Source: Guillardia theta CCMP2712 (taxonomy: Eukaryota > Cryptophyceae > Pyrenomonadales > Geminigeraceae). From it: a stretch of 64,000 bases of DNA. The notes below the pieces were generated by a model. That model had not been told where the DNA came from. It made no database searches and saw only the letters and a program-made list of their open reading frames with translations. This document shows, piece by piece, positions 13,301 through 22,760 of the stretch. The position numbers were made by a program, and so were the translations under genes. Location: assembly GCF_000315625.1 (NCBI RefSeq), contig NW_005434634.1, positions 389,896 to 453,895 of the forward strand. Reading direction: 5' to 3'. Numbering within the stretch: position 1 is the first letter of the stretch; each line of letters begins with the position of its first letter.

Positions 13301-14926
13301 TTGCTCACCGCTGTAATCAAGATTCGTGTCCCCAGCCCCAAGGTATGAAAGGGTATGTGCAAATAACGACTTTCGAACAAGCTCTGCCGAAATTTCTAGA
13401 TTCCAATCACATGCCTCCAGTACTCGTATAGCAGTATTTTTGTAAAGTGATCCACAGGCTTCAAACGCCAGTCTTCGGGCCTTATAGATTCTCACGTCTT
13501 CCTGGCTGACTGAATTCTGGTGACCCGCATCTTTCCACTCCACATTGAAATCCAATTTAGGATCTTGAGAAGCTCGTCTTGCATCTTTAACTCCAAGTTC
13601 ATCAATAAATTTACCCTGTATGACAAGTTTCAACAAGACTCCAAAAAGCAAATGACATTCAGGAATAGGTACCTTGACATAGATTTGGAGGCATAGCTTT
13701 ACAATGAACTCCTTCAAGAGCGACAGAGGATGGAAAGACAAAACATGATCAACAAATTCATATTCGCCTATCATGTGCGCCGACACACTTGACTGCACCA
13801 AATCATATTGTAAGAAACAAGAAACTCGAAAGTAGCAACTCAAAGCTAAAGCCTGACCTGCAGTAGAACTTTGAACAAACCAATCACGCCAAGGAGATTA
13901 GGCAAGGTATCTTGATTTAACGCTGAATTCAATGCATCAACCACCGTCTGTAGCAGCATATTTCGCTGTATATGGAGTACAAGCTCACGGCACATTCCAT
14001 TCCAAAGTACAGTCAACAGGATGTCAACCTGCTCATTTAAATCAAGGAAATGCCGGTCATACAACAAACACTCACAGCATGAACTTCCACCCAACGAGAG
14101 AATCCAGCTTGATACGGTTTGACTGCTTGGCCAGTCATATGGATCAGACCTCGAATGGCATCTCCTCGGACAAGATCTTCCACCTGAATCAAAGTGCTTT
14201 AGATTGAACATTCAGCAGCAAAATCTCATGTCACCGCTATTTGTACGCCTTGCAACTTCGCAGCACCCTCTTGGTGTATTGTTAACGAGGAGAATATATG
14301 TCTCAGTGCCCGAACAATCATATTGAGCGCTTTGTTCAAGTCTTCAGCTGTTAAATTCATTTCTCCGTGCTGTCCACTTTCGAGCAAAACTGACACAGTC
14401 TGCATCCTGGCGAGCAGTTTCACCAGCATGGAAGGTACTCCGACACCGCAGACTGGGGTGAGATCATCTACAGAATGCAGGGAAAGCAGGAAGCTTGATA
14501 GAATGAATTGAGTGTTCAAACTACGAGCTTCCTCGATTCCTGTGAAGAGGTGCAAAACTAGCTCGTCATCCTCCTTGGAAATATTGCGTATGAGATATCT
14601 GCAGAGAACTTCTATGAATTCAGCAGCTTCATCCAAAGAGCTTCCAAGTGCCTTGCGAATAGCCTCTTTGTTAGCGCCCCTTGGGAACAAATTCTCGTAA
14701 GCCTTTCTAAGATCGGCAACATCGCTGTGAGATATCAGAAAATCCCTTTGGCCTTGGGCAGCCTCTGCCCATAGTTCCCCTAGACGGTCTAAAACGACGG
14801 GATTACGCTTCCCGTGATCATCTGCAGCATTGCTGCCCCTGAAATTTAGATACTTCTTCATCGAACGAAGGCTATCCTCATCCGAGCAGCAAAACTGTTC
14901 AAAGTTGTAGGTGAACAAGGAAAAAC
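1315..14926 (-). CDS. Giant PH-BEACH-WD40 protein with ConA-like, SPRY-like, PDZ and UBA-like modules
   Basis: A BEACH-family scaffold (LYST/neurobeachin/WDFY3 class), a family known to act in membrane traffic and autophagy. I place 14 exons: 1315-3798, 3846-4953, 4990-5255, 5306-5368, 5405-6762, 6894-7292, 7342-10619, 10669-12386, 12433 to about 12835, about 12902-13258, 13309-13793, 13859-14028, 14076-14183 and 14235 to about 14926. All junctions keep frame except the one near 12840-12900, where several acceptors fit. From the N-terminus the domains are an alpha-helical region, a UBA-like segment (ACDWNLE, near 13400), PDZ (13005-13258), SPRY-like (11470-11865), ConA-like (8930-9520), PH-like (3846-4150), BEACH (2700-3545, with NFEYLMELNFLAGR and YPVFPWVLADY) and WD40 repeats (1650-2560). 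The sum is about 4,300 residues, at the large end of the family. The true start is unresolved: a splice acceptor at about 14927 suggests a short upstream exon before 15.1 kb. Confidence 0.88.
6801..6842. repeat. Intronic GGA trinucleotide repeat
   Basis: A run of GAG/GGA triplets (CTC on the transcribed strand) forms the pyrimidine-rich part of a BEACH-gene intron of about 110-131 nt, flanked by donor candidates at 6893 or 6872 and an acceptor at 6763. If read as coding it gives a poly-leucine run, which explains an apparent open frame there. Confidence 0.7.
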
Positions 14927-15658
14927 ATTCCTGATAAAGGCGATGAGGTGCAGAGCGCAGGAACTATGAGAAGAAGGGAGCTGCGACGAGGAAGGTCAAG
15001 ATCAGGAGGATGTTGTACAGAGACGACAGATGCAATCCCGCATATGATGTCCCCTGCAAGGCGACGGGCGCATGTTCATCCCCATCCTACGCCTTACCCC
15101 CCCACCCCCACCCCTCTAAACAACATGTACCCCCCTGTTGTCCATGCGAACCTTCAACTTCGTAATACTACCCCACCAAATTACAACAAATTAGCAGGTT
15201 CTCAACTTACCCTACCCCTATAAAAGTCCTAACCCCCCGGTATTGATTTGTTGTTACTCCTCCACTGCACTGAGTCTCTAACCCACCACTATCCACTAGC
15301 CCTATATTCTGGAAAAGGACCCCGTGAGGACCCTCACCCCACCCTAGATGAAAGGTTCAGAATTCCACCCACCCCTACATCACAAGTAAAATTACTCTTT
15401 GGGAACATGAAAGATGGTAGACCAGAGACGCATGACCAACAATGATGGTTGAACCAGAGCAGAGAAGGTGCAGAGCAGCTGGGTGCAGAGTGCAGGAGAA
15501 GATGGTAGACCAGAGATACCTTGCTTCCGATGACATGGCCAGTGACTGACATGGCGCCGGGTCAGGGGATACCAGGGGATACCAGTCGGTCACAACAACA
15601 TGTCCCGCTCCCTCTTCATCCCTCCATGACATTCTCCTGTGCAGTCACCCTCACCCAC
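14927..15658. other. Intergenic region between divergent BEACH and FkbM genes
   Basis: The first 150 bases may hold an unresolved first exon of the minus-strand BEACH gene. The rest is C-rich and low in coding signal, with runs such as TACCCCCCCACCCCCACCCC near 15090-15130, repeated CTACCCC/TTACCC motifs, and a TATAAAAG at about 15219. No other gene is seen. Confidence 0.5.
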
Positions 15659-15665
15659 TATAAAG
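15659..15665 (+). promoter_or_regulatory. Candidate TATA box of the FkbM gene
   Basis: TATAAAG lies 80 bases upstream of the FkbM-gene ATG at 15745 and is followed by a pyrimidine-rich tract, a plausible core promoter layout. It was recognised by sequence only; there is no transcript evidence. Confidence 0.4.
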
Positions 15666-15744
15666 TTCTCTCCCTCTGACTCCCCTCCCTTCTCCTTGGC
15701 TCAGTTCGTACCATCTGTGTTCAGCTCCTTCCTGTTTCTCCCTA

Positions 15745-17092
15745 ATGTACAGGGCTGAGAGCGAAGAGGAGAAGCCTCAACGGTGGCCAATAATCCTTCC
15801 TGTAGCTTTCAGCATAATCGGTGTGCTTGCAATTGTATCTTGGTGGCTGTGGGTAGGCAAGATTGCTGATAGCCCCAGAAATCGAAAGCCGGTGACAGCT
15901 CAGGAAATAGATTTTTTGTTTGCGAAATGCCAGATGTCAAAAAGCGACGTATACACAGCAAGGAATGGAAAAGTAGCACTAAGACCAAATCGAAGAAGAA
16001 TCCTTGAGGATCAATGCAAGGGCATTTCAAACGGACTGATCGTTCCAGCTTCCTCAGACTGTCCATTTCTGATGGTCGTTTACCCGTTCAAAGATGGAAC
16101 TTACGACATCGTGAGCAACAGCGTGAGACTGAGCGGACTATGGGAGCCACAAGAGAGCAGTATCATCCAGAGCCTTCCTCGTCCTTCTTTCTTTGTGGAC
16201 ATTGGGGCAAACATAGGTTGGCATTCCCTCCTCGCTCTCTCACTTGGACACCGAGTGGTTGCCTTCGAGCCGCTGCATTCCAATGTGAACCTTCTCCAGC
16301 ATAGTCTTTGCTTGAACCCAGGGCTTCGTGAGAATCTCGAGTTGCACACCGTTGCACTTACTGACCAAAAACAGCATGACTGCCGCATTGCTTTCCAAGA
16401 CAGTAATGCAGGCAACGGTGTACTGCTGTGTGGGAATCAGAGCAATGGAGATCCCCGAGGTGTTGAGCAGAATGCAGAAAAAACGAAGATAGGCAGACTA
16501 GATGATTATCTCCATCCTGGTCAGGATATTGACTTGATCAAGGTTCGACGTGAATGGTAGAGATTGGTCCTTGAAATTCACTAGATGACAGATAGACGTC
16601 GAGGGAAACGAGCTTACAGTCCTCAGAAGTGGTGAAAGGCTGTTTGACAGAAGCACGGGGCATCGACCGCCTGCACGCATCATTTCAGAGTACTTCTATA
16701 GTTGTTCTATAACTTGTTGTTCAGATGATGAGTTCGTAGGTTCGCTCCCAGATTGATTAACGAACTTGGTGATAACCCTGCAGATTACTTGAGGTTTCTT
16801 GACAGCAAGGGATACCTGGTGTGTGATCACCTTGTGGAGTGAGCCCAGACTTATGCCAATTGCAGTTGTATCACATTGAGAGGAATGTCGAAGCTTGGGA
16901 CAAACCTCTACACGAAGCCGACTCCTCCCTGACAAGAACCAAGACACCGGTATGAGTAATACCAAATTTTCGCCCTTTTTTCATTTTTATTTTGAGCAGA
17001 TCCTGTACAGCGAGTTTGACGTTTTTACCCTGAAACACTGGGATGCAATTCTAACAATAGATGCGATTCTACCTCGAGATCGCAAAACCTGA
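15745..17092 (+). CDS. FkbM-family methyltransferase, type II membrane protein
   Basis: An S-adenosylmethionine-dependent methyltransferase of the FkbM type, which usually methylates hydroxyl groups, often on sugars. Five exons were placed: 15745-16542, 16592-16689, 16740-16818, 16866-16949 and 17000-17092, with introns of 47-50 nt and consistent phases. Residues about 15-36 form one transmembrane helix after a short charged N-terminus, so the enzyme probably faces the Golgi/ER lumen. The SAM-binding motif FVDIGANIGWHS and the following VVAFEPL are clear. The family signature continues across the introns as DLIKIDVEGNE, then IISEFAPRL, then PADYLRFLDSKGYL, which confirms the splicing. It ends 28 nt from the convergent HEAT-repeat gene. 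Substrate is not predictable. Confidence 0.88.
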
Positions 17093-17120
17093 CGACAGGC
17101 CATGATACGGTCGACGAGGG

Positions 17121-19386
17121 CTACCGCCTCTTATGATTTTCGCTATGTTTTTGATTCATGAAGTTTGGAGGAAGCTCGTAACGGAAGCCAATGGCATGAC
17201 GTTCAACTGCTGCCTCGACTGCATGTGCTCCAAGTTTCAAGATGCTGTCTGGAACTCCAAGGCCTCGCAGTGCACGAAGGGCTGCTGCACAGATATCATG
17301 AGCCGATGCATCTTTCCTGCCCGTGAACCCAACTTCGAGGGATAGATACTTGCCCCCCATCTCGAATCCCTTGGTAACAGCCTGCGCTGCCCCGGAGTAT
17401 TTACGCAACAGGCTGACCAACTCGAGCTTCAGTTGCAGGTCTTGTCGTGTCAAACTTCCAGCAATCACGTCTGCAGCTTGGTTCCGCACTTGCAGCTCTG
17501 AGTCCTCGAGGCATTTCAGGAGCGGCCGAATGGCTTCGGGGTTTCCACTTGGAACATTGGACAGCGAAGCAATGGCGGCGATACGCACTCTTTGTATACA
17601 ATCAGAGGAAATTGAAGATTTGCCGGGTTACCGCTTGTCTTCGTCCCTCAATGCCCCAATCACTGTTGGGCTTGATCCTGAGTTCCACAGCACAGGCTTG
17701 ATCAGGTTTCTGACGGCACCATGAAGTGCTCGGAGGCCTGACAAATCATAAGTGGACAAATCATGGCGCCTGCAATTGTACTTGCAGCTCTGGTGAGAGG
17801 ACTGGAGTGTTGCAGGAGGTCCAGAACATCCTTCATTCGGGAGTTTCCTGAAGAGACGATGTCATCCAAGACCTGCTCCACCTGTCAGAGCAGCTCGAGC
17901 TAGTCTAGCACTTCCTCTGCCGCACTATCAAGTTCGTCTGTATTCTTTGTGTCGGGGTTCTTGAGAATTCCAAGTACAAGATCATATGCCCAGTCCTGCG
18001 AGGACGAAAGCGTCTGAAGGTGATGGGCTGTGTCAGGATGACCTATGTCCAAAAAATGCTATCACCTGTTTCACAGCACTGATGATCCAAGATATCGATT
18101 TTCGCCTCACAGCCGAAGACTGGAAATGTCAGGACAGAAAAATAATACAACCATGCACCTTATGAGCGAATAAATCAATTGCTGATCTGACAGGTCCTCG
18201 ACTTTGTTTGACTGAATCAAAATCGAGATGATCTAGTACGGAAAGGACGACATCATCGCATTCATCTCGTAATGCCCGTATCAGTAGCTTCATGTAGTGC
18301 TCCTTCACTTTCAGATCTTCGCTCTGAGAAACAGTGAACATCAAAAAGAAGTGGCTCAGAAAAGGTTTCACCTCGTCCTCCAGCGATGATTTCTTGAGAG
18401 CGATTGAACGACTGTTGGTGTTGTGCCCTTTGACAGTTTCAAGAGACGATCCCTGAGTGTTCCAATCGGAGAATCACAACTCCAGGGGAATTTGTAATAT
18501 GAGGGTTGGAACCTGCAACTTCCTCGCAATGACATGAATGGCATTCATCCGCACAACCGGATGCCCATCGACAAGCGCATGTTGCAGGCCTTCCATGACA
18601 CGAGAGTCTGCTCGATCCTCCAGTTCAAACGACCTCACAGCAGCCTAAGCAAGTTCAAAAGGGGTCAAGGCCAAGCTTAAGATGACATGACTCACAATGC
18701 GTATGCTCTCCAGCTCATTCTCGAGCATCGAGCATCGCATGCTCGTCGTGAAGGAATCGATCCTGGCAAGGATAACTTCCTGTTTTCTTCCCTCTCAGCC
18801 AAAAAGAATGTTCAATCTTTCAGGCACCTGAACCATCTCGCGGATGGTAGGCACGCGATCTTGGGAAAGTGAAAGGATTTTCGACGCAACCTTCTCGTTT
18901 TCTTGACGTGCGCAGACATTCTTGAGACCCTTAAGTGCATGCAGCCTGCAGCTAGTTCAGGCCCTTGCGTATGACTGCTGTGATTGACCTGACAGAGGGG
19001 TCTTCATCCTCAAGCGCCTTCGCAAGGACGTCGGTCACTTCTCCAACTATGTTGGACTCCGACAGCAGCTCCACTGGGAGGAAGGATTGATTGTGATTAG
19101 AGCAACAAGACAGAGAAACCTTCTCATACCTGCTGCTGTTCTCACGTGCGGGTCCTGTTCGTGATGTTTAGCTTGCGATCATTTGGCTCATGTCTATCAA
19201 AACCTGGTGTTCTGCTGCTTGAATCATGGCAGCGACGACACCTGGACTTTCATTGCACCGTGCCTTCATCATCATCATGTGCAGGAATCTTTCCTTGAGC
19301 ATGGGGTCTTGGATCTCGGCAATCAGCTCTAGCTCGTCCTCATGGGACGAGGCTTGTCCAGCGCTCACATACCCTTGAGCCGACAT
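17121..19386 (-). CDS. HEAT-repeat protein
   Basis: A multi-exon gene made almost entirely of HEAT-type helical repeats, for example DSELQVRNQAADVIAG, RDEDKRVRIAAIASL and RDECDDVVLSVLDHL. Such proteins are scaffolds in large complexes (Integrator, condensin, phosphatase and transport types are examples). The 3' exons are well supported: 17121-17589, 17632-17737 and 17782-17881, with introns 17590-17631 (42 nt) and 17738-17781 (44 nt). A further candidate intron just upstream is only 30 nt. The proposed start at 19386 gives MSAQGYVSAGQ followed by an acidic helical segment. Several junctions between 18.4 and 19.2 kb are unresolved, so the exact protein is uncertain. I do not recognise the specific family; INTS4-like is one possibility. 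Confidence 0.68.
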
Positions 19387-19929
19387 TCGTCATGTCGATA
19401 GAACCGGCCAGGACGACTGGCAGCTACATGTAAAAACAGTCAACATCGGGAGTGAGCTCACCTCAGCAAGGTCAAATACAAGAAGTAGAGGCAGCATTGT
19501 TGATGTTCCAACACTGATTCCTGCCAGCAGAGTGAAGGTAATGTCAAAGAAAATCTCGAGGCTTTGCCATCGGATTGGAGAGAGGGGATGCAACTAGTTG
19601 ATCGAGCCGAAGTTGCGAGCTATCAAACGATTAACATCGGACGGTGCCACGGTGAGCTCGAAACGTTGGACCGCCGATCTGAAAGTCAAGCCTCAGGCCC
19701 GCCATCACCGTCAGCGCGGCTGGTGACCGCACCGGCATCCAAGGCTACGACAAAACAACCAGAGTTCAAAATTGAGCTTTATTACATACGGATGCAGGAG
19801 ATACATTGAATCTCTCAGTTTGGTAATTTTAAATGCACATATGCGATAGGCTTTCTCCTTCGAAAGCAACAACAAAGTTCATTCAGTACAAATGCAACCA
19901 TGTTGAGTAGAAATGACATACTGTGAACT
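19387..19929. other. Spacer between HEAT and RWP-RK genes
   Basis: Short open frames occur on both strands, but none has family motifs. The segment next to 19386 may hold the 5' UTR or a first exon of the HEAT gene. The segment next to 19930 is the likely 3' UTR of the RWP-RK gene. Confidence 0.35.
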
Positions 19930-20622
19930 TCAAGAGTCCAACAAAGGGCTTGATGGCGATGAGAGATCAGTTGTGGGATCACCGAGATCACCGAACATGT
20001 TCTGATCGTCGCTTCCGTATGAAACAGTATTATTGCTGCTCATACTCCCATTACTATCAGAAGACGAGAGATTATCGCTGCCAGCTGCAGCATTTTCTTC
20101 ATTCTTCTCCGCGACAACATTGTTATTGGATGAATGAGACTGCAGCTGAGCTCGGAAAGGCCATTTCTTGATTCCAAGCTTTCTGCAAGCAGATTTCAAC
20201 GCAGTAGCACAGATCCCGAGTTGCTCGGCAGCCTTGTACAACGGCAGATTGAAAAGTTTTTGCAGGTTCCTCTCACTCAGTACCACAGGCTTGCTGTTCA
20301 TCCTCACATTCTGCCCAGCCTTTCTTCTGGGGAATACCGTGTTGACTTTTGTATCCTTCGCACAATTCTGCTGCTTTGATGGAGGAGTCGGCGACACTGA
20401 ACGATGTGACTCGTCCTGACAAAGAGACAATTCGGGAGTCTCAGCATCCGATAATTCAAGCGCTAGTTCTTCTTCTTCTTCTTCGCGAAGTCCAGAATAT
20501 TCTTCATCGAAAGGCCAATCATTCACGTCACAAGTTGAGTATTGGAATAATTTAGAATTCCGCGCTGTGAGAAATTCGTCAAGAGGTTGAAAAATCGACG
20601 AGTATTCAACAAGAAAAATCAT
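19930..20622 (-). CDS. RWP-RK domain transcription regulator
   Basis: A small nuclear protein, about 230 residues from the chosen start, with one RWP-RK DNA-binding domain: LSERNLQKLFNLPLYKAAEQ, then LGICATALKSACRKLGIKKW, then PFRAQL. RWP-RK proteins of plants, algae and some protists regulate nitrogen responses and gamete or mating-type programmes. The N-terminal half is acidic (a run of Glu after a WPFDEEYSGL motif), which could be an activation region. The C-terminal tail is rich in Ser and Asn. The start at 20622 (MIFLVEYSSIFQPLDEF) was preferred over an upstream in-frame Met at 20730 because the added residues look like leader sequence. The usual core RWPxRK is here KWPFRAQ, so the RK pair is missing. 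Confidence 0.8.
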   Translation of the reverse strand: MIFLVEYSSIFQPLDEFLTARNSKLFQYSTCDVNDWPFDEEYSGLREEEEEELALELSDAETPELSLCQDESHRSVSPTPPSKQQNCAKDTKVNTVFPRRKAGQNVRMNSKPVVLSERNLQKLFNLPLYKAAEQLGICATALKSACRKLGIKKWPFRAQLQSHSSNNNVVAEKNEENAAAGSDNLSSSDSNGSMSSNNTVSYGSDDQNMFGDLGDPTTDLSSPSSPLLDS

Positions 20623-22069
20623 CGTAAGATCACATAGTGAAATGACACGGACAAGTATCCAACGAATATAAGTTCCTCTCTTCTTGCAAATTGGAGAACT
20701 CAAGGGGGATATAAAAGCACTCGGTAGCATGAAGATCCAGCAAAGTGTGTTCGAAGTGGAGAAACAGCATAAATAGTGCTAGACAAGCAAGACAGTGAGG
20801 GGCCGTGCAGCATACACATTAGTTACAGAAGATATTTCACAGGACAACAAGCTAGATCCATTAGTCGCCTTGATGGGGGCCAAAGACCATGCAGGGATAC
20901 TCGGGAGCATGAGGATCCGACGCATAGCGATTGCAACCAACCATGTGGTGACCAGGGTGAATGCTACACAGGAGGATACACCACAATGATTGGGGGCTAG
21001 GTGCAAACAAAGAGATAGAAGCAAGAGAACCAACCGGGAGAGAGCATGTTGGCGGCAAAGGCCGTCCGGAGAAGCTTGTCGGCGAAGGCCATGTCTGCCC
21101 CCTCTTAATCTCACACTACCCCCCAGATTTTTATCACCCCCTTGTGGCGGGTATCACCCCTCCAATTTACTGCCAAAGAACCCTATGTCCAAGGACTTTG
21201 ATAGAACCCCACCCGAGCAGGTGATGCGCCCATCCACTACCCCCTACCCCATCCCCCTGCAGCACTACCCACCTTATGAGATGGAAGTTTTCCGCAGATA
21301 TTTGGAGGGTACCGGGATGCTGTGTATGGAACAGGGGAATGGGTGTGGAGCAATGGGGTGCTACAGGCACGAGGGCTATAGGCATATGTTTGGCAGATAG
21401 GTAGGTTGCTCTAAGGAGATAGGGTGGGGTGGGAAGGTGGAAGTACAGGGGGTGGGGGTTGGATTTCGACGAAAAGTACTTTACAATGAAAGGGTACTGT
21501 CGGTGTAATTTGGGGTGAGTTCCAAATCGTGTGGGTACTTTACAAAAGGGGTTGAGAACGGAACTGTCAATAAGGGGGTGGGGTAGTAAATGAGGAGGCT
21601 GGGGTATCATATGAGTACTGTCATGGAACACGGGTGCTTTTCCCATGTCAAACAAGGGTATCTGCATGGTGGTATCATGAAACGCTGTGATCTCGTGTGA
21701 GCTCGATTGATCAACTACCCTACCCCATGAACAATTTTATTTCAACCCCACCTACTGAATTGAGCTCTACAAACACATGATTCATGGATAGTCAACTCCA
21801 CTAGGCCTGCATTCCAATTGAAATCATAATCCTTATCCCACATCCCACTGTCATCATGCACTGACCCCCTTCATTTGGGCACCCTACCCTTTATTCTCCA
21901 TTTCAATCTGACCTCCCCTACCCCCATTTCAACACAAAAAAATGAACGACACGCAATAGAAACTACCACTACCCCATTTTACAAAGGAAAAAGAAGGGGT
22001 AGCGTGTGTCTCTTTTTTGGCCTCCGGATCCTAGGAAGTTCCTAAGTCGTATCAACCCCCCTCAATGCA
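20623..22069. other. Long intergenic region, C/G-rich low complexity
   Basis: About 1.4 kb without a credible gene. It holds a TATAAAAG at 20710 on the plus strand followed only by a 15-codon frame, then many CTACCCC/GGGGTA motifs on both strands between about 21,110 and 21,970. Open frames here lack introns, domains or composition like the real genes. It could carry a non-coding transcript, but nothing shows this. Confidence 0.5.
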
Positions 22070-22340
22070 ATGATTCCCCGGCGGCCTGCCGCCGGGCCGA
22101 CCGGGGCCCGGACTCTGCCGCACCCCGGGCCCGGCCGGGCAGTGAGCCGCCGGGGCCGCTCAGCGGCTGCCCCAGTGGGCGCGCGGCGGCGCCGGGTCAG
22201 GGCATCGCGGGGCCCGGCCCGGGGCCAGGCCCGGCCGGGCCGCCGTGACACTGCACTGCCAGGCCCGGGCGCCGGGCGGGAGCCGCTGCGGCCAGGCTGA
22301 GCCTGAGTGCGCCGGGCCGGGCCCCGGCGCACTGCGGCAT
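22070..22340. repeat. GC-rich island 1
   Basis: About 270 bp built almost only from C and G, with overlapping GCCGGGCC/GGCCCGG palindromic words. It sits upstream of the SbcD-SbcC fusion gene. Similar blocks at about 22535, 28165, 39925 and 40310 share these words and are separated by linkers rich in TGACT, GTCAC and CACTG. Open frames inside are artefacts of missing AT-rich stop codons. Confidence 0.6.
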
Positions 22341-22534
22341 GTAAACCGTCACGTTGGAGCCTGACTCGTGACTCAAATTATCAGTGCAAGTTGTCCCAAG
22401 TCTGCCCGGCCCACCGTCACTGCGGCCACAAGTCCTCCGAGTCACCATTGCCACCGATCCACTCAGGCTTGTAAAGAGAAAAGTTGCTTCCCATGATTTT
22501 TACAGAAGTTAACTTTAGGTTCGGCGGCTGCCAG

Positions 22535-22650
22535 TGACCGTCACCGCCCCGCCGGGATCGGACCCCGCCGGGCCGGGCCGGGCCGGGCGGCGGGCGGCCC
22601 GGGGGCCCGACCCGGTATCGGCCGCGTGCGGCCCGCGGCCGAGCCATCCG
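22535..22650. repeat. GC-rich island 2
   Basis: A second block of the same type, with tandem GGGCC words, ending about 110 bases before the SbcD-SbcC ATG. Between islands 1 and 2 lies a 190-bp mixed linker that contains CATGATTTTTAC, close to CATGATTTTAC in the linker between islands 4 and 5. Confidence 0.55.
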
Positions 22651-22760
22651 TCGGAACCTGGGTGAACTTGCGGACTGAAATATGCTCATGGCAGGGGCGC
22701 AGGGATTGTCAGCGTAGGAGTGTGGAGGGGATGACCTACGTGGGAGAAAGCAGGTAGGCG

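Noticed and set aside
13621-13677. Possible 57-nt intron (GTACCT...ATACAG) in the BEACH gene
   Set aside because: It has good splice ends but is a multiple of three with no stop, so coding and intron readings cannot be told apart from sequence; left in the exon.
20710-20717. TATAAAAG as a promoter of a plus-strand gene
   Set aside because: Only a 15-codon frame follows and no gene is found downstream for 2 kb; it may be chance or serve a non-coding RNA.
22042-22454. Several open frames in the GC-rich island on both strands
   Set aside because: They exist because stop codons are rare in GC-only DNA; composition is Pro/Gly/Arg/Ala with no domain or splice logic.
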